Shown one piece after another: positions 1 through 11,982 of a stretch of DNA of 64,000 nt. The notes beneath the pieces are model-generated. The model was not told the origin of the DNA. It saw only the letters and a list, made by a program, of their open reading frames with translations, and made no database searches. Source of the stretch: Lingula anatina (lineage: Eukaryota; Brachiopoda; Lingulata; Lingulida; Lingulidae); contig NW_019775735.1 of the NCBI RefSeq assembly GCF_001039355.2, forward strand, positions 424,065 to 488,064, read 5' to 3'. Numbering within the stretch: position 1 is the stretch's first letter; every line of letters starts with the position of its first letter. The position numbers and the translations under genes are program-made.

Positions 1-257
1 TTTAAACAAAAGTATTAAAAATCCGATTAAAAGTCAATAAACTTTATTTTAGCATCTGTACCATTATTTAGCTACATGAAATTACGACCCGCAACTAAAT
101 AAATATGGCTTAATTTGAAACGCGATCATATTTAAAAGCAACTAAACACAAATTTATGATAATGTGCAAGTTTTTCAAATAATAGTATCGACATTTCTTA
201 ATACATGCTTTATCTTAAACAACCTTTGAAAAAATTATGCAGCTAAATATAACCGAC

Positions 258-296
<39 letters not shown>

Positions 297-357
297 TCCT
301 TGATTTCATACCAGTCGAGGGAGTTGCTTGCCTCAAAGTGCATTCTTTTTTTTCTAG
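1..357 (+). other. Hox2: 3' end of a Hox2 intron
   Basis: AT-rich noncoding sequence that ends in a pyrimidine-rich stretch and a TAG acceptor at 355-357, directly before the second part of the Hox2 homeobox. An open frame runs through it from an ATG at 237 and encodes an asparagine run, but that run is a translated AAT microsatellite and the residues before position 357 do not resemble a homeodomain. The first Hox2 exon, with hexapeptide and homeodomain residues 1-41, must lie left of the window. Confidence 0.85.
256..296. repeat. (AAT)n microsatellite
   Basis: Uninterrupted AAT trinucleotide tract about 60 bp upstream of the Hox2 splice acceptor. It produces a false asparagine run in one reading frame. 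Confidence 0.95.
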
Positions 358-2030
358 AACGACAAGTGAAAGTCTGGTTCCAGAACCGTCGCATGAAATT
401 CAAGCGTCAGAGTCAACTAAAGCAGCAAGACGCCCCGAATAACGATGACAGCGTCAGCTCGAGCAGCCCCGCGGCCGACAGCACGTCAGAGGGGGGGCAT
501 CAAAACGGAGATCTCGACGGAAAAGAAGACTTCAGTCCTAAGCCCTCACCAGCTTCCCCGGCGTCGAACCACCAAGACGACGACATGGACAAAATGGACA
601 CTCTAAAGATGTTAGACGAAGACGCAGACAATTTGGACGGACTTCAAAATGGCGGCGGTTCAGCTCTCGCTGATCAGTCACCACGTGACAGCAAATCGCC
701 TCCTCAGACGATTCAAAATAACTTTGGGGAAGCACACGTCGGTAACGGTGACACCGGCGTTCTTGTGACACAAGATGGCGTTGCCATGGAAACTAAACAG
801 AAATGTGACTCTGTCGGCAGCGTTCCTACACCAGAGAGTTCAGTGCAAGATGACCCGCGTACAATGGCAAGCCCTGGCGCATCTAATAACGGCCAATTAC
901 CTCAACCTGACGACAATGCCAACAGACAAATGGCAGTCACAGGAGAGGTAGCTGACGAAATGAGAACAAAAGGTGAAATGTCATCTGAGAAGGGGAGATT
1001 ATCGTCACCGGGAAGCGTGCAACCACACTCACAATCGACCCCACTGTCGACTTCATCGACAACCAGCGACCGAGCCTCCGTGACGACGGCGTCCAAGCCG
1101 CGTGACGTCATAGCTGGGGAAATAACACCGTATCCGGGACACAGCGGGTTAGACATGCCGTCAAGGGCACCGCCTGGGAGCATGGGGGCTGCACTAGCTC
1201 ATCAAGCCCCCCGGGGCATGACAGGTTCGAACCCCAGGGTGTTTCCAACCTCTCCGTCTGAAGCTATAAATCATCGTCTTACTCCCCGGGTGGGACAAAC
1301 ATTACACAATGCATTTCCTGGTCACCAAGGAAGCGTAGTGCCTGTAAACGGCAACGTTATAGAAGGCATTAGCTACCGGGGCGCTGTTTCACCGACAACC
1401 TGTCATTTACAAACTCTGGGTAGTTATTCAAATACCCCCAGCTATCTCACCCCGAGAACTATGTCTTCTGCTAACATTCCGTCTGCGCGCATGCGCGGTC
1501 CTCCTTACAACAATCCCGCAGAAACGAGTTTCAGCGGATTTGATTATCAAAATTCTGCTCAAGTGCATCAAAATTTCATGGAAAATCCCATGCAATATTA
1601 CAATGGCACGTTTGCAGCCCAACAAGAGCAGGGATTCAACAATAACAACAATAATACAAATATCGAATCATACGGAATGGGACAAAACGCTGATGGCTTC
1701 TGCGATTTTCCTCAGAATGCAAACGGTTTCGACCAACAGCAACAAAATGTTTCTACGCATGCCCACACAGGCGTGTATAATGGCGGCATAGGCGGCATCA
1801 ATAACTATTCCTACTGCAATTCAGCAGACTCTACCACATTTCCCGGTAGTTGCTTTGGATCTCAGGTCCACGGCAGTTACCATATGCGTCAAGATAGTTC
1901 TGGCTATTACAATAACTGCGCATACGGTGAGACAGCTCCAACTATGTCGAGTGGAAGTTTTATGGCCAACGACTTTTCTTCAATCTATAACGATGCTTTC
2001 TGCCATGATCAAGAGTTTTTACATTTATGA
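358..2030 (+). CDS. Hox2: Hox2/proboscipedia-type homeobox gene, terminal exon (partial gene)
   Basis: Anterior Hox transcription factor of the Hox2/pb group, a nuclear DNA-binding protein. The exon opens at an acceptor (ctag|AA) that splits the Glu-42 codon of the homeodomain (phase 1). It then reads [19 protein letters not shown], covering helix 3 with W48, F49, Q50, N51 and R53. Val-45 and Val-47 with the KRQ ending are Hox2/pb signatures; Hox3 would read [16 protein letters not shown]. Phe-56 replaces the usual His or Tyr. About 540 residues follow in the same exon, rich in Ser, Pro, Gly, Asn and Gln. They include short Asn and Gln runs near the end and a Tyr/Gly/Ser-rich C terminus ending EFLHL before TGA at 2028-2030. 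No second domain is visible. The tail is longer than in vertebrate Hox2 but within the range of large pb proteins. The next gene on the same strand is Hox1, as expected for a Hox cluster. Confidence 0.92.
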
Positions 2031-3869
2031 ATCTTAATTTGAGTTCTTGTCAGTATTCCCTTTTTTGTCCGAAGTGTTCATTTTTTTGTTTTCGTTTTCT
2101 GTTAGTCTCAGATTTTTAATTAAGATAAAAAATAGATATTGATGTATCCTGGGCACATTTGTGGAATTTGCATATGATTATCATATTTTACTCCAGTGGA
2201 GCATTAGGGCAAATAGACCGCCAGGACACGTCTATGGAGATCAGGAAACAATATGTCACTCTGCATACTAGAGCGTAAATATCACAATCAAGAATGACTT
2301 TCAAATTCAAATGCCGTTCTTGAACCCGGTAATGGTATAGACGGCATATTCTTTATTACTTAAGATTGTTTTAAAACATTTAGAAAGAGCAAAATGCAAA
2401 TTAAAATGTAAACAGAGGATTTAGAGTTTTATTTACCAAGTCCTCAGGCTGGTTTGAGTTATAGTTTGGTGCAATATTGAGGGCGCATCTAGTATTAGAG
2501 TGGTAAAGTAAGCTATTACTGACTGACTGCTTGTTATATTCTTTACGATGGTATCACCTCAGATCTGTCGAAATCCAACTTTCTATTTTATTTGTATCAC
2601 AACGGCATTGTTATGAACTCAGCGCCGTTGTATATTTGAAGGGTTTAATTTATATGTTAAGAGTGCTTTTTTTTTAAATTTGTGTTGAAAGATTTCTGTA
2701 TATAATATACGTAGAGATCGTTCGTATAACCAGACCATTTTGTAATGACTCTCTCGTTGTACAGATTACGTCAACTTTAGACGTATGTGTTTTGGTAATA
2801 GCGTCATCACGGTAACATCACATAGTATTTTATCAAATGGGAAAAATGTCATAGCTGCCTGGGGATAGTTATTCTAAATTTCAAAGCTGACAATTGTCAT
2901 GGAATATTTTTTCTTGCATTATCACAACGTTTGATATTTGATTTTATTCTTCACGGCTAAGTCTATTCATCGTTCACATATATAAGCATGGTGGTAATAA
3001 CAAACTGGATATTTTCTATTTGGAAACTTGAACCAGTAATAACATGCCGTTCAGGTTGAACAATTAGCGCAAATAATATATATCCCATGACTGTCAACAC
3101 TGCATTTTATACGGGTATTTACACGGTGGTTGTAATTGTTGTTGCAGCAGTAACAGCAATAGTTGAGAAAACATACACCAGGGGACTCAATGCACCGTGG
3201 TTTTTAATAATATTGCTTTTTATTCATTTTTTGTTCTTTTGGGATGTTTAGGATGATCTGTCAAAAAAATCATGGAACCCATTATCTATTTATCTGTACC
3301 TTTTAACTCGAAAAGCCACCGCGGTCGTTTAGTGCTTGGGAAGTTTAGGTAGTAAAACAAATGGATACAGTTAATGCACTTACAGATCACAATTGATGGT
3401 TGGCATTTAGTTAGCATGCATAGAAGGGATTCATTGGGTTGGCGTGATCTTGAGATGGCAAAGGAGGGGGCATTTACGCTTAGCAATCGGGCTACATTTC
3501 GTATATACTCCTTACGAAACCTATAGCAAACAAGATTCCCACCTTCTCGAAAAAATTCCCATTTCATCATTGTCTTCAAATACAACAGTCAACAAAATAC
3601 ATAACATAATAATGACGGTTATTCCAAGCTGCTGGTGCATGTATGCTAGATCTATCTGATAACAACATTGTATCTCGTATGTATACAATAATTCTTTAGG
3701 ATTACCCTTCTTTCAATTTTACCACAATGACATCGCTTCGATTTAACACCCTAGAGAAATGCCCTCTTTAAGTGGGCGGACAGGAATCTCCTAAGTGTCA
3801 TTGTTAACCGAATGTGGTAGCGTTCCACTTAAAAGTTGTATCCCCGTCCGTGGTGTAACAGAGCAACCA

Positions 3870-3879
3870 CCATCCATCA
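3870..3879 (-). promoter_or_regulatory. Candidate anterior Hox/PBC composite site
   Basis: The reverse strand reads TGATGGATGG, identical to the classical Hoxb1/labial-PBC autoregulatory motif. It lies 1.8 kb downstream of the Hox2 stop. Sequence match only; function is inferred. Confidence 0.35.
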
Positions 3880-4198
3880 AATCTGGCCGACAGCTCACAA
3901 TTATCAGCTCGCTGTCAGGTGACAGACCGACCCCCGAGAATACCAACTCCTTCTGTGACACCATAAACACTGAATACACGTTCACACGGAGAGATTTTAG
4001 GCCATTTCTGGTCTGGTTCGGAATCGGTTTTTAGCCACTTTCAAAAGCAGCGCGATTGCTTGGCTAAGGTAGTTGTATGTAAACCTGTCAAAACCTTCTC
4101 AGTCATGGGTACAATGTATTCTACGAATTGTGTCATCTAGTGTTAAGGTGTCTCAGAAGTAGTAGGTATATATATATCCATTTATTTTTTCTCATATT

Positions 4199-4208
4199 AT
4201 TTATCTAT

Positions 4209-4259
<51 letters not shown>

Positions 4260-4261
4260 TT
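4199..4261. repeat. (TTTA)n microsatellite
   Basis: About 15 near-perfect tetranucleotide units. The same motif recurs at 9330-9346, 14450-14471, 17709-17752 and 61334-61352. Confidence 0.95.
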
Positions 4262-5786
4262 TGTGATGATAGAATATAGATCAGATTCCCTTGCTAATGC
4301 TCTAAGTTCCTGATATTTTGAATTTATTAACACGCTCCTCCTCGTGTGGACATAGCAAACCGATTCCAGACTGCTTCAATAAGTTAATGAGTTATTTCCT
4401 ATGTGAACTTGACCCAAATTATTGTTCAATACTCAAATTTTAGATAGGAACGAGAGACGATTACCACAATAATATAAGTAATATGATAACGTAGCCGTGG
4501 TGTTAAATCCCCAATTACACTGGACGGCGTCCTGTAGTACGGCCCTGTTTGAGAGTAAAAAAAAAAATGCTTAACGTGGCGATAACTGGTCGATCATTGA
4601 GCATTCATTCCGCAATCAAAGTAATGCTTGTGCCTCCTTTCTACGACCACATTGATGCCAGTTTTCATGGTCGCACAAAAGATGCAGAAAGGACGCCGTC
4701 CAGTGTAAAAGGGGTTTAAGCATGCACTGTGGACATAGTGGACTATGTTTTGACCAATTTCATTGTCCACTCTGGCCTTTGGACGGTCAATAGAATGAGC
4801 CGACATTTTACCGCCCTTCTCTATGGTGGTTGTAACTTACATATGTCAGATACATTTCTTTCAATACATGTTTGTCGTTTTTGATAGCATTTGGCTGGTT
4901 TTTGCTGCTACCAGTATGTGCAAATGTATTAAAAAGATTAAAGCTATAATTTGTGGCATTTACGTTTTTAACTGTGATCGTCTTAGAAAGCGTTGTATTA
5001 AAACTTGTAAGAGATAGTGGTAATTTGACAGGAGAGATGAAATAGAGTATTTCATTAAATCAAACTTATTTTGCCTTATTACAGACAATAGTGACACTTA
5101 TTCCAAAAAGTGATTTTTTATTCTGAATATTAGATGTCCAAATTTTTGAAACAGAGTTGATAGTATGGATAGAATATTTATTTATTTATTTTACCTTGAA
5201 ACTTTTAATTTTAGATTGCTATCAGCAGGTTGAAAGACATAATGTGTTGGTAACTTATAGTTTGAATATGGTCATTTTTTCTAAATATAAATATAATGGG
5301 GAATCCATCTCGGTGTGGACTTCTTTCACTATATGTCGTATAGATAACAGTGCACAAAGATTCCATTATTAAAAAGGTTCACTTTTTCAGAAAAAACCTT
5401 TTGGAGTTGCAAGCTATGGGCCTGATACTGAACCTTTTTGTATTTTTGTGACTCATAACCTTTGCTGCAATATATAAGGGTACTAAGTTCCTGCTTTGTG
5501 AGGTAGATGAAGTTTTGTCTGTATAGGAAGAACGTTTTAAACATACATTTTACAAGCACATGCGTATTGTTTATTCGCATTATTGGTCACTGTATTACCC
5601 ACAGTATCTTTAGAGAGATGTTCACACGTACCGCACATGTTAAAGTACATGAGTGATACACTTTCTCCGGTGCGACCTAAAGCATTAACGAAATGCACAA
5701 AATGCCTGTCATATTCATAGAGATATTTCGATAATATTTGTTCATTTCTTCCTATACTTCTGTTGAGCTAATACATTCCTCAGGTG

Positions 5787-5804
5787 GTCACGTGACAACA
5801 CGTG
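5787..5804. promoter_or_regulatory. Paired CACGTG E-boxes, one in a GTCACGTGAC palindrome
   Basis: A perfect 10-bp palindrome at 5787-5796 is followed four bases later by a second CACGTG at 5799-5804. This is the palindrome class bound by bHLH-zip factors (USF/MITF/TFE). The regulatory role is inferred from sequence alone. Confidence 0.3.
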
Positions 5805-8800
5805 ACTTAAGATATCGTCGTGTATAACAGAATAGTGTGGTAGTTTGTATATAAGGTAATGTTACGATGGTATAGTCTTAATTTATTGGAATAAAATATT
5901 CTGACTAATCTTGAAATGAGTTGTGTTTGGCGTATTTTGTGAAATAGGAGGAAAGTAATAAAAATACAGTTAATTTTGAGGAAGATAATGGATTTTTATC
6001 TGATAAAAAAAAATTGATAACTAACGTATTCCAAAGAGAGTTAAGACGCACCTTTGGCAATACCCATATAAGCTTACTCCAAAATTTGGGAATAAACGTT
6101 TGGAAAGAAATAACCATCAGAAAATACAGATAGCTGGTGCAGTTGTCCTTACATGAAAGTTGAACGACTCTGTCGCAATCGGTGAATTTCAAAATGGCTG
6201 ACCTTCAGACTTATCACAATCTGAGATCTCATCTGACACATTTCCATGACTGTCGAATGGAACAAAGATTGTTGGGATGATCGCAAATCCTCTAACAATC
6301 TTCTCAACCTTCAATTACACGACATAAAGGTGTATTTATGATGTCCCCGCAACAAGTACAATACTTGATAATATGAAAACATGAGTCAATAGTAATGATA
6401 AACAGAATCAAAAGAAAAAATGATACAAAACATAGAAAAACAACTATAAGAGAAAAACGCTAAGAGATCCACAAATCCGCAGCATGGCATTTTAAATCCA
6501 TGCGCAATTCCATTTATTCGGATTAGATAAAGGTAAAAGATGTAGAGATGACAAATGGGTTTGTTAAGTTGCATGGTTTCAGTCAAAGTAAACCAAGAGA
6601 CAATCAGGTGTTCACTGACAATTGTCTGATCGAAGAAGTTATATTTGAGATTGTGTTTAAGTTGTCCGTGCAACAAGTATAAATAAAAACATACAATGCC
6701 TCTACATGTAGAGCTTTGTCTCCGTTTATTCTTGAATAAACTTCTTAAAATCTTTGAGATTACAATAATATATATACGTGATTACTCATTTCGATTGTGT
6801 AAGTTATTGCTTACCTTGTAAGTTGTATTGTCACAGTTGCGTGGATAATCTGTAGTATACAGCACCCTATTAGACTACATACTAGTATGTACTGTACAAA
6901 ATTCAGTCAAAACACTGTCACAAACAAACCGTAACGTAATCATGTTACGGATCTGATATATGACTAGTGGATTATATGGTTTTTCTGCGTTACTTATATT
7001 GTCAAAAAATTATGGGGTTGACAGTTGAACAGAATACATTTGAAACATCTTGGAAACAGTCCCAAAAGAAAACGTACAAGGTTTCGCTTGCTATCACCAT
7101 CCTAATTAATGTGTAAAGCTTCTACGAGGTCCAGTCCATGTATGCCCAGTTGGTGGACAAATGATGTCTCGAAGGACATGAAATTTATCTCTTTGAAAAC
7201 CTACATGACAACTGATCGGCAAACACAAATTGAAATCGTCGCACCTGAAGACTTTTAAACAAAAAGGCAGCTGCCAACGCTGACCAAGTAATGGAGTAGA
7301 GTCCATTTATCACAGGGATTCATTTATTTGAAAGCCTAATTACAAGATGACCACTATTTTGAGCGAAGGGGACATTTGACCGATAGGTTGTTCGACATGC
7401 AAATTGGCAATTTATGTCCAAACAACTGACAAAGAGTAACTTTTACGAGTTTTAGGAAAACGCAAGGGGAACTAACAGGATTAAAAAATAGTTTTTTTTA
7501 GACAACAAAGAGAAATTAATTGATAGCTATTGTTAATGTTTTGTGTGTTTTTAGTGTGCAAATTAAACCGGACCTTGAGTGACTTCCGCGAGCGTCATGC
7601 ACAACAAGAGAAGCAACTGGACTTAAGTAATTATTTTACTTGGACACGTAAATATTTAATTTTCAATACATAAATCAAAAAAGGATCTTGTTGCCTATGA
7701 CCAGACAATGGTGTGACTGTAGAGAATTAACAGAATTATCATAAATCATACATGCTAACAGAGAGCTGTTCATCCAACAAAATAATTCTCTGACTTGAAA
7801 TAGCTAAAAAGTAAGAGGAACAAATAGAAAGTTTAAAACCAGCTAGATTGTTTGAAAGTGCGACTTAAATAAATAACGATTACATGATCTTGCTTGAGAT
7901 TGAAAATTGTTGAAACCAAAGTTGACTGTACGCATTAGTGCTTATTGTGCACATTGATACACACGATGTATATGTACAACACGTTATTCTCCTAGACACA
8001 CTATGCCAGTCACAAACACATTTGTCGGTGCATCTAACAAAATCAAGCTAGCGTTTCCATCGTCATACCAGTACTGTACGTGCAGATGATATTATGTCAT
8101 TTAGACGTGTCTAAAGGTTACACGTAACACCGTGACTTACCATGGTTATGTAACCGAATTAGAAGTTCCTTATAAGATAAATTCGCCCTCGTCATACGAT
8201 TTGCAGTCTACACCACGTTTCGAAACCAGGAAATATGCAACAAACACCTCTAATACTCACTTTGCTCTGACATTTAACTATCGGTGAAGGGAATGGTGAT
8301 TTTAACCCCGAAAATTCTGATTTTGAAGTAAATTGTGCAGGCACCTACCGTTTCATTCCGCCCATTTTTAGATCTGTGTTCGTAACATGTATAAGATTAC
8401 CTTAGAAACAAAGGTGTCAAAGCTAAAGATCTTAACATAAAATTGTACATTGCGAATTACATGAAACCAACTATGTTGTTGTACAGCAAGAACTAGAGCT
8501 ACCCATTTACGACTTGAGTATTTACAAAAATACATATCTAAGCTTATGACATGAGAGGAGAGTTCGTTTAAAGACTAATTCGATTAATATATTTAGTTCA
8601 AAATACTAACAGTATTTGTTACATTTGAAATAAAAATGTAGTATTATGAGCGACATTAATTATAATACAACGAAATTCGAGGATCGCAAAATGGAATATA
8701 TATATAAACATATTGTATAAAAAAAATAATAAAGTATTAGCCCAATAATTTTTACCTATAAGAAATATTCCTAATACCCACAACTATAGGGTATTTTTAT

Positions 8801-9752
8801 AAGAGAAAAGTATAAGCGACTGCATTGCAATCAAAAAAAAAAAAAAAAAAATCAGAAGAGTTAAAATAATTTGAAACAACTTTACAATACTGCCTTAAGA
8901 GTTGAGAGAATTATTAGATCAACCATCATCATCAACAAGCACAAACTCGGAAAACATCTGTCGTTTCTCCACTCGAATCAAAAGGAATTCTCTTTCAGTA
9001 GAGTAACAATAATACCTATTTTCGTTTGACGTGAAGCTTATCAAAATATTTGCACGTCATTTTAGCAAAAGAGCTGAGGTTACGAAAACCTACGTGTGCA
9101 ATTATCTCTGAAAATATCCCGCCACTGCACTCGTTACCCTTCTCGTATGAATGCACATTTATATAAACATCAGTTGGTTACGTAGAGTCTTATTTTTTTT
9201 TATTTTTTTACATAAGAAAAAAAGGGAGTATTACATCTGTGCCTTCCATTTCCCCTTTGTAAATTTATCTTAGTCAAAAGCGGATCCATTGTGATGTCTT
9301 CTTTCTTCTTCTCTTTTTTCCTCATATTTTATTTATTTATTTATTTGCTAAGAATTATATTGTTTTTTTCTTTCTGATTTTATCGTGTACAAGTAATACA
9401 GAAATTGCCACCATCGTTGTGTAAAAGAAGTCGAGGTTTACCCTCCATCCCTATTATTATAGAATACGCAAAAAACAGAAACGGGCGTCTATGTAATCTT
9501 ACTTGTTTTACATAAATGTTCCATACTTAAATTACTTTGTAATATCACTTTATTTACTTAGTGTAATTTGTGTTGCCTTTACACACATGGCTATATTAAG
9601 CATCTTTAATAGCTTTTTTATGATAGATATATTTTAAACCTCCAGTTTCATCTATTTTTCCCACTTTTCATCACTAGCACTAGCACTAAGTACAAGTAAG
9701 TTCGCACTGCCCAGGGACATACACCGTAACACTTGCCACACATCCCTAGGCA

Positions 9753-9925
9753 AAGTTAAAAGAAGGACACCCGCGTTAATTCGACGGAGTGAAAGGCTAA
9801 AATCCCTTATCGATCACTACCCAATGACAACCCTGGTTTACGAAACTACTGCCACAAAACGGTTTATTGTATTAATGGAGCTAAATGCCACGCGCATACT
9901 GTTGTCGTACATACATAGTTGCTGA
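9753..9925 (+). pseudogene. Possible degraded retroelement-like frame in repeat copy 1
   Basis: Short frame ending with TGA at 9923-9925 and including the residues GKVKRRTPALIRRSERLKSL. The basic RRSERL stretch recalls C-terminal tails of retroelement polyproteins, but this resemblance is weak and not diagnostic. The same frame is kept in copy 2 (14859-15053), while the DNA just upstream differs by small indels. It may simply be a chance open frame. Confidence 0.15.
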
Positions 9926-10079
9926 TTGGGGATCCATCACAGTGGTCCGGACATATCTGACTTGCTATTACTAATGTCATGGCCGAAAGTTTTTTTTTAC
10001 TGCTCAGGTCTTGTTATAATTTGCTTGTTTTTCTTTTGTAAATTAGTTTGTCCTCCTTTTTAATTATTGATCAGTCATC

Positions 10080-10620
10080 CAACAAACTAGCTAATAAGCT
10101 CACTAACTAACAACATACCTATTCCCCAATATGTCTTGACTTATGTAACTACTAAAATAGCTTTTATATGCATGTCTGTCTTACTTTTCTTTCTTTATGC
10201 TCTTGGTACTTCAGTCACTTAATTAGTAAGTTATTTTCTCAGTCACAAGTAATTTAGTTAATTGGTCGCCAACCAGCTACTTAGATATTAAGTAGATCAT
10301 TAAACTTATAAATTAGTTATTTGCTAGTTAATTGGCTGATTGGGTTTTTTTGCTAGTTTGCTTCCTTGTTGGGTGTTTTTGTCGGTAGACTGGTTGAAAG
10401 ATTCCTGGTGATATGCATGCCTATCTGACTGTTAGACTAATTGATTAGTCGGCTAACTTGTTGATTGACTGTCCAGTTGGTAAATTTGGGTCATATGGGC
10501 AGGGCAACCAGGTGGGGAGTTAATCAGACAGTAGTCAGTTGGTCAGTGTTTTGTCCGGTCAGTCAGTGAGTCATCCAGACTGTCGATGTGTCGGTCAGTC
10601 AATTAGTCAGTTATTTATCC
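10080..10620. repeat. Degenerate TTAGT/GTCAGT-type tandem repeat
   Basis: Many imperfect copies of ttagt, cagtcag, ctaactaac and ggtcagt in succession, consistent with a decayed short-period satellite. It belongs to the large direct repeat and recurs at about 15190-15750 in copy 2. Confidence 0.55.
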
Positions 10621-10740
10621 AATTAGTGTTTCTAAATCTCAAGGATAACAATTGGTACACGATGCAGAAACAACTATTGGCCGTGACCTCTGCGTTCATG
10701 CAGACAGCCTTAAGTGGTTGTAATGTAAAATGTGTTCATG

Positions 10741-10750
10741 CCATCCATCA
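10741..10750 (-). promoter_or_regulatory. Candidate anterior Hox/PBC composite site
   Basis: The reverse strand is an exact TGATGGATGG. It lies inside repeat copy 1 and is preserved in copy 2 at 15869-15878. Confidence 0.3.
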
Positions 10751-11982
10751 TTTTAGCTTATAATTGTGTTTTTATTGCTTAAAAGCTTTTTATGTATTGG
10801 TTTCAATGCATTGTCCTTGTGTAACACAGACATATGGTATAGGAGACAAATCTGATGATTGAAATAATACAAAAAATGACAATAAAATAATAATAATAAT
10901 ACATGTATGATATATAGACATGTTTTCAAATAATTTTCGCTGGTCTGATTTGACCTATACTTATTTAATTAGCAGCGTGGCCCATGGCCGGGTTGTCCTA
11001 TAGGTTCCTTCACCGGTGACGCATATATAAATGATTATTAAACTGTGTACCCGATCAATCGTATTTCTACGCGTTGAAAACCTTAATTCTAGGATAGGTG
11101 TTAATTTTTAACGCCAACAGCCATGTTTGTTTGCCAGGACAATGTGGAAAAATTAATCATATTTTCAGATGCGCTTGTCTCTACATAGAGGGCCGTGGGT
11201 GCATATCCGTAATAAAAATAATGTTTTTTTTTCTTTCTTTTTTTTTTTTTGCAACTAACAGTAGTTGGATTGTACAATAATGTGTGGTATATGTAAATAC
11301 AGTGTGCGGCATATACAAATACAGTGTGGTGCAGTGCTGTATGTATGAGGACATTTTAACGCCAAGTCTTACATACTGGACAATATGGCATAAAAACAAA
11401 AAGGATTGTGTTCTAAAATGTATTTTGTAATGGTATCTAAGGTACATTATGTGTCGCAACGACAGGGGGGGGGGGGGGCTACATGTATACTCAGATCATA
11501 TTTATTTTGAATTGGCGGTTGTTAAAATAAGGGCTCTTTATGAAGTAAACTTTTAGAAATGACTGATACATATTCTATACATAGACATAGACGATACATA
11601 GACGCCGTTAAAAATAATTTAGCACAGGCAATGTATTTACCTGTATCTTTGTTCTAAAACAAATGAGCTTCACTGGCCATGATCGACGTGACAAACCAAC
11701 GTATGGACAGCACTGGCTAAATAACAACACTGCTCAATTGACCTTGCACTAAAACCAAAGCATGCGTGCATTTCGTTCGGTGGTCTGGCTCGTGATATGT
11801 TTGCCTTTGCGCACGTCTGACTATCAACCACTCTGCCTAATATGCGTTCCATTTGTCACGCCTGTTTTTAAAAGGCTATATCTTGTTTTTAAAAGGCTAT
11901 ATCTAACGTAAGTTGTTGCTCATTTTATAACCTTATTTATCACTTCATATATATAGTTTTGCATTTTAATGCCTTTTTTTTC

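Larger units (their letters stand above)
2031..8485. other. Hox2-Hox1 intergenic region, proximal part (includes Hox2 3' UTR)
   Basis: No convincing coding frame. The start must hold the Hox2 3' UTR, but no polyadenylation signal can be assigned with confidence. Visible structure is a (TTTA)n tract at 4199-4261, a Hox/PBC-type decamer at 3870-3879 (reverse strand), and a pair of CACGTG E-boxes at 5789-5804. Frames up to 99 codons here have atypical composition and look random. Confidence 0.75.
8486..11982. repeat. Large direct repeat, copy 1 (3.5 kb)
   Basis: Near-identical to 13667-17059 in the same orientation. The left border begins gcaagaactagagctaccc in both copies; the right border is a T-rich run after ttttgcattttaatgcc. 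Differences are scattered substitutions and a few indels: about 33 bp extra near 8885, about 20 bp extra near 11030, a doubled ttttaaaaggctatatc unit near 11870, and a longer G run at 11466. No transposase or reverse transcriptase frame, terminal inverted repeat or clear target-site duplication is visible. An N sits at 11983, just past the right border. It could be a recent segmental duplication, a large non-autonomous element, or an assembly duplication. Confidence 0.92.

Noticed and set aside
237-356. Asparagine-rich N-terminal extension of the Hox2 frame
   Set aside because: It is the (AAT)n microsatellite and intron read in frame; a clear acceptor at 355-357 precedes the homeodomain sequence.
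10539-10763. 74-codon frame repeated at 15667-15891
   Set aside because: It translates the degenerate GTCAGT repeat in both duplicate copies; similarity reflects duplication, not selection.
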